DNA from: Apostichopus californicus
Taxonomy: Eukaryota; Echinodermata; Holothuroidea; Aspidochirotida; Stichopodidae
Direction: 5' to 3'
Assembly: GCA_020650975.1 (NCBI GenBank)
Contig: JAIPMN010001448.1
Span: 1 to 41,698, forward strand
Length of the DNA: 41,698 nucleotides
Positions 1 to 12,500 of the stretch are shown here, piece after piece. Under the pieces are notes generated by a model. It was not told the DNA's origin and made no database searches. It was given only the letters and a program-made list of their open reading frames with translations. Positions within the stretch are counted from its first letter, which is position 1; each line of letters begins with the position of its first letter. A program made the translations under genes and the position numbers.

Positions 1-2926
1 CTCTCCTCTGTGCTTTTGGTTCTCATCAAATAAAAAGATACACAAGTATTAGAGTTTTAAAGGAGGCAGGCTAGGAGTATCGGGATGTAGATAAAGTAAC
101 TCTAAAATACATACCAAAGTTGTCGAGTTTTATAAACATGCATGGCGCACAAATAGAGGGACGAAAAGGTTTAATTCAAAAACATATTGGCCTATCTGAT
201 TATATAGTGTAAGGATGCCATTGCAAGTTTGATAGGCCAAATTCGGTTAAGTTTCAGTTGAGCAATAAGCTATAAGCTCACTCCATTCAAAGTTATGCTT
301 CTATGCCAAGCGCTGTGGCAAGTACAGGCAACCTGTTCATCTAAAGGCTTGGAACATTTCTCTCAAATGCACTCCCGGAAACATATCTACACTCGTTCCC
401 GGTTGTCAATCATCGTCACGTTTGTAGTTGGACTGAGTGATACTCACTTATATGGGCACGGCCGGGACTGCATTTTTATCGATTTTCTTTTTCCGACTTT
501 CAGTCTTCCCGCCGTTGTGTCAGTGTAAATGAACTATAGTGAAGTGTGAATAACATTAACATCCTCGTTTGAGATCATTCTGCTTATTGCAGGATTTTAC
601 CTCTAGCTCGTATTCAGCAAGTTATTTTGGACGTGCAAATTTTACGGAACGCCAAAGGGAAGGCAGAATATGGTGTACTAAGTTTACATGCTTATGTCAA
701 ATTACACAATATACGCGTATTCATATGACGATGAGTACGCGTATGCATATTCATACGACAATGAATATGCGTATGCATATTCATGATACGTTAGTCGTCT
801 TAAGTATTCAAATAGGTTACAATGAAATTTCACTCCTTCTATCCGGATTCCATCGATAATCTGGTAGAGGTAGGTAGTTGTTGTAGAGTTTAGATTTTGT
901 AGAGGCCCTTTACGGGAATTTTGGGAGGGGGGGGGGGGGTAATATCGTCCTCCCAACTAGTCTTCCCTTACTCCTCTGTAACTTTAGACGTCCACCGCAG
1001 AAACTGGACATTGCTAACATCCATGTAACCATAGGCCTTTATTGGCTACAACAACAATTCGGGTCAAGAATATAAATAATTCACAGTGAGCAAATGGCAT
1101 TGGATGCATTTCGATTCTCTAAGGAAATTCTAAGGAAAATGAAACAATGTAAATAGGGAGACAAAAAGCCAAGTATCATTATTAGTCTATGTGATATGGA
1201 GATAAACTGTCATGTACAACTTGCCAAAATAGCTAAGAAAAACTGATTCCATTTGGGAGATATGATGGAATTAATATTCCTCCACACAAGGCTGAAGACT
1301 TGATCAAGTCTAATTATATGACATCATCGAGCCACGCGTGTTTCACTTGTTTTATGTTTGTTTACAATCTTTAATTTCTGTAATGAGATTGGTGTTTTCA
1401 AATGCTGAATCTAACATGACGTAATGATGGTGCCACAATGACATCACAGATTTAGAAAATGAAAGTTTCCATAGGGGAATTTTAAGCTATATAGGATATC
1501 TCCCAGACGAAGCAAGCTTTTTCACGTTATTTATATCCCACTTGATGCCGTGGGGAATGTTTTTGTTCCAGATTGCGCCCAATTGTACCATGGTGCACGC
1601 TGTCATTCAGATCAGCCAGCTCAAAACTACCACTTTCCTTACCCTTGCGTAAGCAATTTCAGGTGTCTTTGTCTTTGCCATATTCAAGCCGCTGCTTTAG
1701 CCTGTATTATGTAAAACTCGTAAGTTTAAGAGGGTGGAATTACTGCCTTGCAACTCCCTGTCCTCCATCCACGCTGATCGAAGAAGCTGGCTACAAAGCC
1801 CCATTGTCTTAGAACGAAGGAATCTTTCGTTTTAAGGGGCATTTTCAATTAAAATTTGTCGGCTCCCAGTCACAAGATTAATTTGACCACATTACGTTAT
1901 TCTCTACAAAACAAGAAACTCTTGGGGGAATGATTTGCATTGGGAATACACAATGTTGACCCCGCGTGAAGTATAGATATCCACGTTACCTGTTTGTCCA
2001 CCATTTAATATTGGCCTACGAATATGCATTGGCGTATTCAAAGCTAAATAAAAATCATTATGTTACGTATACATTATCATCGTATGTAAGTACTGCATCT
2101 TCTAATTATAGTTTCTAATCTTGTAAAATCAGAGCACCATCGCATAGTACATCGTCGTATAAGTTTAGTACATCAATGAGTACAATTTATCCGTCGTAGT
2201 ACATCATCGTACTGTGTGACGCTTTTGGCGCTCCATAACTCAGGACACTCCTCGTCATATAGCTTTCGTGATATGAACCACAGAAATTGTGATGTGAATA
2301 ACCAAAATAGTTGACTCAATGATTAACGAAGATTTTGCAGTAAGCAGCTTAGACAATTCTATAACTCAGAAAAAGCCGTTTTCAACGTAACTTCGTAAAG
2401 CTTGTTCTTTTTGGGCTGTAGGCCCTAGCGCCACAAGTAAAGTGTTGTTTAGAATTGTAACTGTAAGTTAGGCCCATAGAAATTGAACTAGCCTAGGCCT
2501 ACTTCAATGTCTATAGATACTAATTACTAATATTAGATGAGAGCCAAGGCTAGGCATGTGAGTATACTTGTTTGGCATAGCATTAATACATTTGGGAAGG
2601 ATAACACGCTTGCCAGTCCAACTCCTCTGCCATAGTTGTATGAGGTTTTCTATCAGGGATTGATTATGCTGCCCAAAGAGCTAGATGCACTGCTAAGCTA
2701 GTTATAGGCTTTGTTAAACTTTCAGCTGCTGTATTGTTATTCACTGGACCCTGGATATAGTTAGCCTAAGCCCCCAGACGGGCTATGGCTGTCATTTCAG
2801 ATGCGATATGACTAAAGCCTAATGACAGAAATTATTACCCCCTCATTTTACTTTAAACTGTATCCCTAATAATCGATCCACATGCCATAATAACATGGGA
2901 TGACGGTTATGATGTCCTGGTCTTAT
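1..2926. other. No gene seen; left intergenic region
   Basis: AT-rich DNA with the minisatellite at 706, a G13 run at 927-939, and scattered stop codons in all frames. Small ORFs at 295-528 and 1573-1812 have no recognisable motif. Confidence 0.6.
706..786. repeat. Minisatellite of about 30 bp built on GCATATTCAT
   Basis: About 2.7 imperfect units of tacgcgtatgcatattcata. Within it, gaatatgcgtatgcatattc is an inverted repeat with 8-bp arms. Open frames on both strands here are repeat translations. Confidence 0.7.
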
Positions 2927-3510
2927 CATTAACGGGAGTGTAAGGCGGAGTGTATAGCCTAGTGGTTAACGCCGGCGTCTCCCAGTCATGAGATCCCCGG
3001 TTCGATTCCCCGCCGACAGCAATGTGTGTCGTCTGGCAAGGGTGTTGTTCAATAACAACTTCCCGACATGGACGTTAAATGGATGTGTGCCGAGAGATTG
3101 GCTTCGGTCAGCTTGCGAGTCTATAAGCCTTCATGGCTTCTTTCGCGAGTTCCTGCTTGCGGGAAGATCACATATACATACATATACATACATACATTAA
3201 CAATTCAATACTAGTATGAAAATAGGCCTAGCCTAACTTAGGCCTATGTTTGTAGCCTTGGCCTTTGGCTAACTTAGGTTAGCCTAGGTCATAACTTAAG
3301 CCTAGAATATTTCAGTCTATTAACATATCTAGATTTGTACAAATATTCAAACAAATCCTCCATTGCAACATATTCCCAACATTGTAAATGTGGCAAAAGG
3401 GCATTTAGGCCTAAGCAATATTGGCCTAGCCAGTATGTTCTGGACAGTAGCTTTATAGGCTACAGTATTTGCCTAAATTTACTCATCTATGATATTAAGG
3501 CCTAATGATA
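2404..3510. other. TAGGCCTA-rich stretch
   Basis: The words aggccta, gcctaggc and ttaggcc recur many times on both strands, with AGGCCT at about 2495, 3223, 3240, 3408 and 3500. The SINE at 2934 interrupts it. Probably diverged simple or interspersed repeat. Confidence 0.5.
2934..3194 (+). mobile_element. tRNA-derived SINE with ATACAT tail
   Basis: The head carries RNA polymerase III promoter boxes: box A TAGCCTAGTGG at 2955-2965 and a perfect box B GGTTCGATTCC at 2999-3009, 34 bases apart. The unrelated body follows, then a tail of catatacatacata repeats. Flanking CATTAAC occurs at 2927-2933 and 3195-3201, a 7-bp target-site duplication, so the copy is bounded and fairly recent. A tRNA gene is excluded because the pol III unit continues directly into the SINE body. 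Confidence 0.85.
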
Positions 3511-4782
3511 TGCACTCACCATGTTCGGACAAGCTTTGTAGGCAAAATGACACGCTCTATCCAGTACTCATGCTAGCATGTCATCCTTTGATGACTGTGA
3601 CTGAATGTAGACATGCACAAGCATTTTCACTCTCTCTTCATAAGGTGGGATCTGTTATCCTGCATTAACTACTGTACTACCCACTTTGCAACATGAACAT
3701 TATACTGAGAACTGCATGCACAGACTAGTATGGAAGTATTACACAAAAGTAGGTGTGTGTGCGAAGGGGGTTGCTTGCTTTTTCATGTCATTTTCCAGGC
3801 ACAACTATGACACTATCTGAGTGGAACATATAAAAAACTGTAAGCTCTATCTGGAGAAACTACTAACTAAGGGAATGTGTTAGCATTTCCACAAGAAATG
3901 CATGTAGGAAAAAGATAGTTTAGGACAACCTCAAACCTTGGAAGTTAATAGTGAAAGTCAAATAATCTTTAGGTACAGTATTTCCAACAGGATTTCAAAG
4001 ACACCTGGTCATGGAGGCTTTGAAGTATTCCTCTTAAGTAAAAACATTAATGAAAGCCCTGCATTTGTTCCAATAAATGCAATGCACAGTATGTAGTATG
4101 TTAATTTTGCCGTATTTACCAAGAAAGAAAAGATGCTAAAAATGATGTAACAGTATACATTTCTGTTTATGTTGGTAAGAAGCAAAGTCTATCACCTAAT
4201 TCTCACGTGAGCAGTAATATTCTGTAAAAATTGTTTTAGCTTTGAAGCCAACCTTATCCGTGATAATGTGTTATATCAGTAACTGAACCTTCACTCGGGC
4301 TAAATTTTGACCATTAATAATGTTTAATTGCTTTCCTTATAACTATGGTTGCTTGTACTAGTATGTTACATGAAGAAGAAAATTATTAACAATACAGCAA
4401 CAATACAGCAAAATTTTACCAGCAGGCTTTTATTTTATGAAACCAGAGCTGAAACAGTGTATCTGTGAATTAGACTACCTTTGCATTTGTCTTTCATTGA
4501 CAGTGTTATACACACGCACCATACGTCGCCGCAATGATAGACACCCTAGAAGTGTTCTTTGAGTAGTGAACTTAGATGTCTAATTAGTGATCTTTGTAAA
4601 ATTGTAATAAATCATTGTGTGAGGTCTAAAACCATGACAAGTTACATTCTTCTGGAAAGAAGGTTGAAAATTCATAAAGTTGTCATAATTCACAAAGTAC
4701 TGATATGAGCAAACATTTGTAAAATACTGTATCTATCCAGCTATTTTTGTGATTTTATCACTCAATACCACTGGTTCTACTC
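3202..4782. other. No gene seen between the two SINEs
   Basis: AT-rich, no long frame. The first 300 bases belong to the TAGGCCTA-rich stretch; one TCACGTGA lies at 4203. Confidence 0.6.
4203..4210. promoter_or_regulatory. CLEAR-type E-box TCACGTGA upstream of BORCS8
   Basis: An 8-bp palindrome matching the core bound by TFEB/MITF-type factors that control lysosomal genes. It lies about 2.3 kb upstream of the first coding exon of a lysosome-positioning gene. The word is enriched through the whole window, so gene-specific function is uncertain. Confidence 0.2.
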
Positions 4783-4791
4783 TTAAACAGA

Positions 4792-5165
4792 GCATTGTGG
4801 TCAAGTGGTTAAGACAGTGGACTTGTGACCTAGGTTTGCTGGTTTGAGATTATGACTAGCTGATTACGTTGTGTCTTTGGGCAGGGCAGCTTATCTCCAT
4901 TGCCTCTCTTCTCCCAGGTGTATAAATGGGGACTTGCGAGGTAACTTGTAAATATAGTTGTATGTGCCGGTTCGTGGCTGCACCCTACGGGAAGTCCCCC
5001 CAGGGGACACGTATATGTGGTGCACTGTAGTGGCCCAGGAGGGATTGTTTGAATTGTGCACACTTTGGTGTGTGGGTACGACAAGTTACCAATGACCAGG
5101 GGTTAAGTTGTAAAGTCGTGTAAGAGGGCCTTGGCTTCAAACAAGACTGTAAATTATGTTCAACT
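4792..5165 (+). mobile_element. tRNA-derived SINE, second family
   Basis: Box A TGGTCAAGTGG at 4798-4808 is perfect; box B ggtttgagatt at 4841-4851 is degenerate. The body includes the ggtgtataaatggggac stretch common in invertebrate tRNA-SINEs. Flanking TTAAACAGA occurs at 4783-4791 and 5166-5174, a 9-bp target-site duplication that fixes both ends. The sequence is different from the SINE at 2934. Confidence 0.82.
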
Positions 5166-5174
5166 TTAAACAGA

Positions 5175-6385
5175 AAGTACAAGAATATTAAAATAATTCT
5201 CAGTAGATTATTGCATTTAATATAAAAGGAATTATTTAACTACTGATTTTTGGCCAGGTTAGTGGACTTCCTATTCAAGCTTAATTCACTTCACTTTTCA
5301 ATTTTCTGAGTATTAAACAGTACAAAGTACATCCATGAATATGTAACCATCCATGAATATGCTATTATGGTGGGGGAAAGCTGGTTCACATGGAGGAGGT
5401 ATTCCCTTCCCTATTTGGGAAATTTTTGATGCTTACTTGCAAAATGATGTTATAGTTTGCAACCTCCTACTGTAAGTTATGTTCGACAGTTATTTTTCCT
5501 TTCACAAATTTCGCCAATTTCTTTTTCTCCCAAATATTTTGGCGACCCTGCAAACTTTTTGCTGACCCTTGAAAGGGTCACGACCCCCCAAGGACGTACA
5601 GTACAGCCATAGGTAGTGAGTAAGTCCGAGCAAAATGTTACAAATTCTGTTGAGAATTCCACAACATCTATTTGGACTGATTTTGTTTTAAAGTTAGTGT
5701 GGTTTACTGCCTTGGCTGCTTCAGTTGCCATGCCAATGCAAACTGAAGATTTGATTCTTTTGACAACAATGTCAGCGTTCATTTAAAAAACTGCAGTATA
5801 TTTAATACTGTATACATGTGAAAGTGAATATAGTGTGTGCTATGATTGCTCATCGCCCTAGTACCGACTGTACTATAGTTCAAAGGTATGCATAAAGAGC
5901 ATTCACCATGAAATATTTAAAAGTAATTATTTTCATCACGAAGGATTTAGGGGTATGAACTGAACTCCAAGTAAAATCAACAATCTCTATTTTCCGTTTC
6001 AGTTGTCAAATCAGCAAATTAGGTTGGTGGGCGTAATTAGTCATGGAAGCTTGAAAGTATTGCAATGAATGTAAATCAGTAGACACAGTACGAAGATGGA
6101 AAACACTGAGCAACTTCGAGCAAGGTTCATAGATTTCACCAAAAATATCATATTGCAGATTATTGCTGATCTAGTTATTGGAAACATAATTAGCATACAT
6201 ACATATTTTCTGATGGAACTGTCGGTATTTAGATAAAATCTTCATAATTGTAACATTTGTAGTGGACAGAAAATTTCATGATTACACTAGTATTACTAAT
6301 ATGTTAGATATATTTATATATTTCTTTTTATATCAAATGTTCTCCATTTTTTATTCTCTTTCTCATTTTCTTTATTTTTCTATAG
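5175..6385. other. Upstream region of BORCS8
   Basis: No supported gene. It should hold the promoter and a noncoding first exon if the acceptor at 6381-6385 is real, but no TATA box or initiator stands out. A 101-codon minus-strand ORF at 5477-5782 has no recognised domain. Confidence 0.5.
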
Positions 6386-6511
6386 TGCTAACAGAGGGAA
6401 CAGATAAGTCTGCACGAAAGAAATTACTTTTAAAGAGTCATTGTCCAGACGTCACGACGATGTGACCTGAAAATGCTCGACATCGGTAGCTATAGTATGC
6501 AATCTGTCGTA

Positions 6512-6548
6512 ATGGAACCGTCCCGTAAGCCAGCCACCCATGATAAAG
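6512..6548 (+). CDS. BORCS8: BORCS8 first coding exon, copy a
   Basis: Encodes MEPSRKPATHDK plus the first base of a Val codon, followed by the donor AAAG|gtaaga. It joins in phase to the exon at 9490 and gives DK-V-TDKF. The full exon probably begins at 6386, after a strong polypyrimidine tract ending in tatag at 6381-6385, so it would carry 5'-UTR. In-frame ATGs also exist at 6473 and 6497 with no stop between. I chose 6512 because the length then matches the human N-terminus and the context has G at -3 and G at +4. A two-codon upstream ORF (ATG-TGA) sits at 6460. Confidence 0.8.
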
Positions 6549-9500
6549 GTAAGATAACTGTATATTCAGTGATTTTACTCATGAATATGTATTTATATAG
6601 TTTGTACCATTTTGAGAAAGCACAGTCAAAGTTTATTTTGAAAGAAGACCCTTCAAGTGACAAACAAGTTATAATAGCTATAATATGCAATCCTCTGTAA
6701 TGGAACCGCCCCGTAAGCCAGCCACCCATGATAAAGGTAACATTATATTCAATGATTTACTCATGAATATGTATTTATATAGTTTGTACCATTGTGAGAG
6801 AGTACAGCCACAGTTTTATTTTTTAAAGAAGATCTTCAAGTGACAAACAAGTCTATTAAATTTCTTTTAACAAGGTTAAGCTATGCATGGAAATGGATAA
6901 TTGTTGTAGTCAATACACACTTCCACTGTGTGATCTCATTTGTTTAAAACCTGCCTTTTAATATAGATCTGCAGTTTCCTCTATATTCAGGATGTAAAAC
7001 TATGAACAGGAATTTGCAGTTTTAAATTTAAGTTTATAGTATCGTTGTAGTTTGGGGTCCTTTCTTCATTCGGGCAGAGTTATCTGTTCATTGCAAAAGG
7101 GATTGCTCTGTGTTTGCATAAATACAGTAGAACCTAGCCGATGGTCTTCAATAGGACACACTGTGTCTCCGCATGTTAGGCTGCAGTTATGAGTTCAGTT
7201 GTCACTTTCCATCCCTCTGACCAAACCCTATATTTACTCACGCATAATTCAGCACAGAAACATTTTATGGTATCCTACAAAGACTATAACAAACTGATGA
7301 ACTATACTCTGAAGTTTACCTAATTCATTGTTCCTGGTAAAATTACTTTATAAAGAAATATTACTAACTCAGGTGGTACCCTATAATTCTTTCCTTTAAC
7401 TGTTGCATACTGTATGGTACTGCAAGATTGTGTTCCTTTAAAAGAAGACAGAAACTCTATAATAATTATTAGTCTTCTGTGTGGTAGAGATTTAGTAAAC
7501 TATGGTGAGCACCTTTACAAACAGCTAAGGATTAATTCTAATCCCATCTGGTAGGAATCAAAGGTTTGACGTTCCTTCACACGCATGCAAGGCTGGAGAC
7601 TTGAGGAAGTATAAAGATAACATGATCATTGACTCACTTTGTCCTTCAATATTTGATGTTTTTTGTATTTACAATGTTACAGTGTTTATATTCTGTAATG
7701 GTGATGGGGCTCTTTACAAATGATGAAACTCTTAATATGACCTACTGTAGTGATGGAATTGGTTTAAATATTAACATTATACATTGAAAATATTAAAAAA
7801 CAAAATGAAGAGAAAGTGAGAAAGCCCCCAGACAAGGCTATTAAAGGAAGATATCTCCTGACCGAAGCAAAAATCTTTCTTGGCTGTTTCGGGGGATTGT
7901 TTATCACACAGATCTCTATCATATCAGCAGAGCAATACATTGGGTTCAAGTCTCCTTTAAGCATGTCACTTTCGAAACCCAATTATTTCATCGGTGATAG
8001 TTATCGGAATGTGTCTCGCAACGAAAGGAAGCTGGAAGGGTAAGTGGGGCAAATCGAGGTACATAGCAGGGTAAACTAGCTTGTGCTATAATTAAAAAGC
8101 AGTTTCCATCGTTGGTTCGTGCGAGTTTGTTAAAAATATGTACCAAACCATCCGAGCATCACTCAAACGGAAATTTGAAGTAGGTCGAAGTTAGTCACGC
8201 ACCCCTCTAGATTAGTTTGATAAAATGTTAAGTATCTAGTAATATATGGATCTGTTTCAGTCTAAAAACATTTCATCTTTCTTTATTTGTACATTTTCTG
8301 CAACTATTTGAAATGACTTTTCTTTTTGGTCCTCTTTTTTTCACAGATGGTCATGATCTGGAGTTGGATACAAAAGTAAAGAGAGGTATTAAAATATCAT
8401 AGCAATTCTACAACTTGTTGTACTACTTAATGTGAAAGTTTTTAAAGGCACCACTTAGGAACAACCTGTTAAGAGTGATTTTGTAGCAAAATTGTATCAA
8501 AAGTTAATATTAATTAATTGCAACTTGGAAATGAAAATGCTTGTGTCATCATCAGGGAATGGATTAAAAACATTTGGAAGTGGACTCTTGAGGTAATATT
8601 TCTTGGATGCTAAGAAACAGCAAGGGCCCTGAGACAGATCTATGTGGACTTCAGTGGAGACAAATACATATTGGGGATGGGGGGGGCTCCTGGCCTGGGG
8701 TGCAACCACCTTTACAGTATGGGGGGGGCTAAGATGTTAATTCATTTAGGGGAATGGTATCCTCTCCCCTTTGTTAAAATTTGGTACAGTGGCTAAATCC
8801 CCCCTGAAGTATAATATGCTTTGCCCCCACCCCCCCCCTCCCCTGGTCTCGGGATTAGCAAAACATCTCCATCTCTATTTGTGGCATTCACACTGCTTTC
8901 TGTTTGAACGCAGACAAACATTACACTTAACATTCCCTTGATTGGGACAAAGGGTTGATGTTGATGTTACACAGCCTGGCAGTAACACTTATCAGTGCAT
9001 GTTCAGAAAGGCTTACTCTACCAATTGTTAAGCCATATGAGTGCTACACTTACTGTACTTTGTATCGAATATTGAAACTAACTGAATATGCATATATTGA
9101 GGTCAACAGAATGTCATGTTGTTTTAGCATCAGCATATTACTCCGTGAAGAAACTCTAAAAGTAATCTAGTACTTCCCGAACATTCAGAACAGAAATGAT
9201 CTGCCTTAAATACATGTTACGTAAGAGTAACAAACTTGTCAAGTTCAGTAACATAGTTTACCATTTGTGAGTGTAAAAACACATGCAGGGTTTGTTTGTT
9301 GCAGTGATAGCATTAACAACAGTGTATTTTGAGGGATTGCATTAGGTAGCACTAATTTATACTTGCTAATGAAAGCATCAGAGGATGCATTCCATGACAA
9401 CGCTGCAATGGGGATTTTCACATTATTCATTTTGGAGATTTAATATGCCAAATTTAATTACGGGATAACTTTCTTCCATCTACTTACAGTGACAGATAAA

Positions 9501-12500
9501 TTCTCGGAGTGTATTCACATCGTAGCCAACGAACCGTCGTTGGGGCTCTTCAGAATTCAAGAGCACGTTCGGAAGACCCTTCCCCAGCTTGCTCACACAA
9601 AAGTAAGGTTTTTATCATGTTTACACCACAATACTGTACATATAAAGTGCTCTGTGTCATCTATCTGATGCAGTGATTCACACCTGATCGAAGACACCCA
9701 ATCATGTGATCATAATCAGTCACAAAGCCAATCAAGAGGACGGATAACTTAAGAGACGAAACGGTTGCTCTAGCTTCTTATCAGTCCTTAACCTGTCAGC
9801 AAACGTGCACTATCAGTCAAAAAAAAAAGGGGGGAAAAAAGATGTTAAAGTTTACAATTACAACTGAAGGTTTGCAGAAAGCCTCCTTTGATAACCAGCA
9901 CATAAGTTTTCACATCAATGTTGAGGCACAGAGTGAATTATTGATTAGGACGGTTGACGAGTTTCTGTTCGTTAAGATCATGCTCCAAGATGGAGGTGAA
10001 TGCGGATGAACCTACGGTGGAGGAGGAATCCTTCAAGCCTCGACTTTATAATAGTGTCCGACTCAAGTCAGCTAAAAGTAAAAGATGATAGGCATCCGCA
10101 GACAATTGAGAGATTGGAAGATCTCTTCCTTATGAGTGATAATTAAGGTCTGTTTTATTGATCCGAAGCAGCCCGAGACATGTAATTAATACTGCTTGCT
10201 CTCCCAGCTTTATTGAGGGTTTCTTGTTACAAATAATAAGTGAATTTGTCTCCGGCTGTCTGTACCGATAAAAGCAGCCCGAGGCCAAGATCCAGGTGTC
10301 ATGACATCGTAGACTACTCAGAAATTGTTTGTGTAAGACGCAGTCCGCATTGTGTAGTGCTCCAAGGTGCATGACCGATCAGCTGTGATCAAGGGGTTAA
10401 CCTGTCTGTCTGGGTGCTGCAGATTATAGACAGCAAATAATGAATTTGTTCCAATTAAGAACTAGATTTGTCGGTTAAAATGATTTACTAATCTTTTGAG
10501 ATGGCAAGAACATGTCAGGTAATATATTGATTACTTGGTGTAATATGAGGCTTTACCATCTTAAAAGAATCAACGGTGATTTTTCAGAAAAGCTGAATGG
10601 CTTGTCAAGTGGCACCTCAGACAGAAATACAAGGAACAAGCTTGCTGACTTTTTTTTTATTGAGGAGGAAGGTGGGGGGGGACTATTACATATGAGTAAT
10701 TGAGGTTTGTTTCTGGATGAATAATGCAACCTTGAATTATTACCTGTCCAGGATTGGACCTTGTTATCACCAAGTTTCTAGATTTCAGTATTTCTGTAGT
10801 CAATAGCATAACACTGGATCACACCTAACCTGAAGAACGATTTGCTCGTGGAGAGGGTGACATAAAACCTCTTGATTCCATCAACAAAAAATAATACATG
10901 TAAAGTACATAAAAGAAAATATCTAAAAGGTATATTGTAAAATGACAAAAGAATGATAATGGTAAAAAAGTGGAAAGAACTAAATGGAACATAAATTGAT
11001 TTAAGGTGCTTGAAGTTATAACCCTTGATTTAATATTTAATAGGTATCACTATTGGACCATCTTCTTTATCTCTCTTAAGGTGGAGCTAGCCCAACTACA
11101 GCAGAAGGTTCAAGGGTCATGTTATGATGTTGACTATGCCATAAAGTAAGTGTCTCACATAAAGAGCTTCACTTCATTAGAAATATTAAAATTTGAACAT
11201 GTTCAACAGAGATAAATTTGATAAAAATCAAACACAGATGTGCTAGACATATTTTGTCCTATAAAATCATAAAAATGTTTTAATTTTTTACACATACTTG
11301 TTTTTTGATATCTCCTTGAAGATGATACATTTTGAATATTTGTAGATTAGCATTCAACGTACCATGAAGTCCGACTCTCACAAAGATACTCTCCATCAAA
11401 AACATAACTAGCCCATTTGCAACACAAAAAAAGGAGTTCTGCCATCATCTCAAATTTTTGTTTTATATTTTGCTCTATTTGGTAAAGCAATTATTTGACT
11501 TTTAGTGGTTTAATGGACCTATATAATGATATACTAAAATGGCCACAAAGTTTCAAAAACTTAACTCCAATTTTTACCCATTATCTGTTTTTATATTTTA
11601 CTCGTAATCATTCTTTAGCGACAATCTCATCGGCAAGTTTACGCAGTGGTACATACTGAGCGTGGCAGAGCTCAATGAATTTACTTTACTGTCGAACAAT
11701 GCCCACTTGCTTCACATTACAGTCTCTTAAACTGATTTATTTGCAGTGCAATGGAATCTCTAAAAGAGAGTAAACGCCCTCTGTCTAACATGGAGACAAT
11801 GTTGAAGAGCGCCATCATTACAAAGAAACATCTGAATGATAAGGTGACTGACAGGTGAGAATATTCGATGGATATCCAGAAATTAGTCGGTGATATTGGA
11901 GCCAGATAAAAATATGAAAAGGTAACAAGTTGTTGGGAAAAATTAAGAAATAAGTTGGCTTTTTAAAGCTGCATTTGGCATTGTGTTCATGTAAATTTTG
12001 GGTTCTGCTGGACCAATTGATGTGATGATATTCACACATACTAGAGTACCCCCTCAGTTTAACTCTAAAGATATCTGTGTGGCCAAAACTAGGTAGCTGT
12101 TCCTAATTGGTGAAATATTATTTGGTTCAGCCCAATCAATAAAACAAAATCAGCTCGACAAATTTTACTATAAAGTCATTTTCTTATTTTCAAGCCTTTG
12201 TGTTGTAAGCCTAAATTCATCATTCTTCGTAACAGATTGTGTTTTACAAGTAAGTGCATTGCCCTCAAATGGTCAAATATGCAAGTTAGTGCATCGCCCT
12301 TTAATGATCAAATATGCAAATAAGTGCAATGTCCTTTAATGGTCAAGCATGGTACCCCTTGGTGCCACCAAATTTGAAGCAAACACAATGCAAGATGTAA
12401 CTTTAATTCGGTATCGTACCTTTGAGATACTGCCCGGTCCCGTTTTGTAAACTCTTGTTCCATGGTTTTCTACCAATATTAATTATAATAGGATGGGTTG

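Larger units (their letters stand above)
6487..6854 (+). repeat. Tandem duplication of about 188 bp containing the BORCS8 first exon
   Basis: Unit 1 is about 6487-6674 and unit 2 about 6675-6854. Both begin TAGCTATA and end near caagtgacaaacaagt. They share the MEP(S/P)RKPATHDK exon, its donor and about 120 bp of intron, with scattered substitutions and small indels. The exon part is the best preserved. Confidence 0.9.

Noticed and set aside
2945..3015. tRNA gene with perfect box B
   Set aside because: It is the head of a SINE with body, tail and target-site duplication, not a free tRNA gene.
5477..5782. 101-codon minus-strand ORF
   Set aside because: Looks moderately protein-like but matches no family I recognise, and no splice or promoter context was seen. 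A transposon relic is possible but unsupported.
8347..8383. Exon-like stretch (acceptor ttttcacag, donor gag|gtatt) that could encode GHDLELDTKVKR in BORCS8
   Set aside because: It joins in frame to the first exon but leaves two bases where the exon at 9490 needs one, so the core would be out of frame. Direct splicing of 6548 to 9490 restores VTDKF at the vertebrate position.
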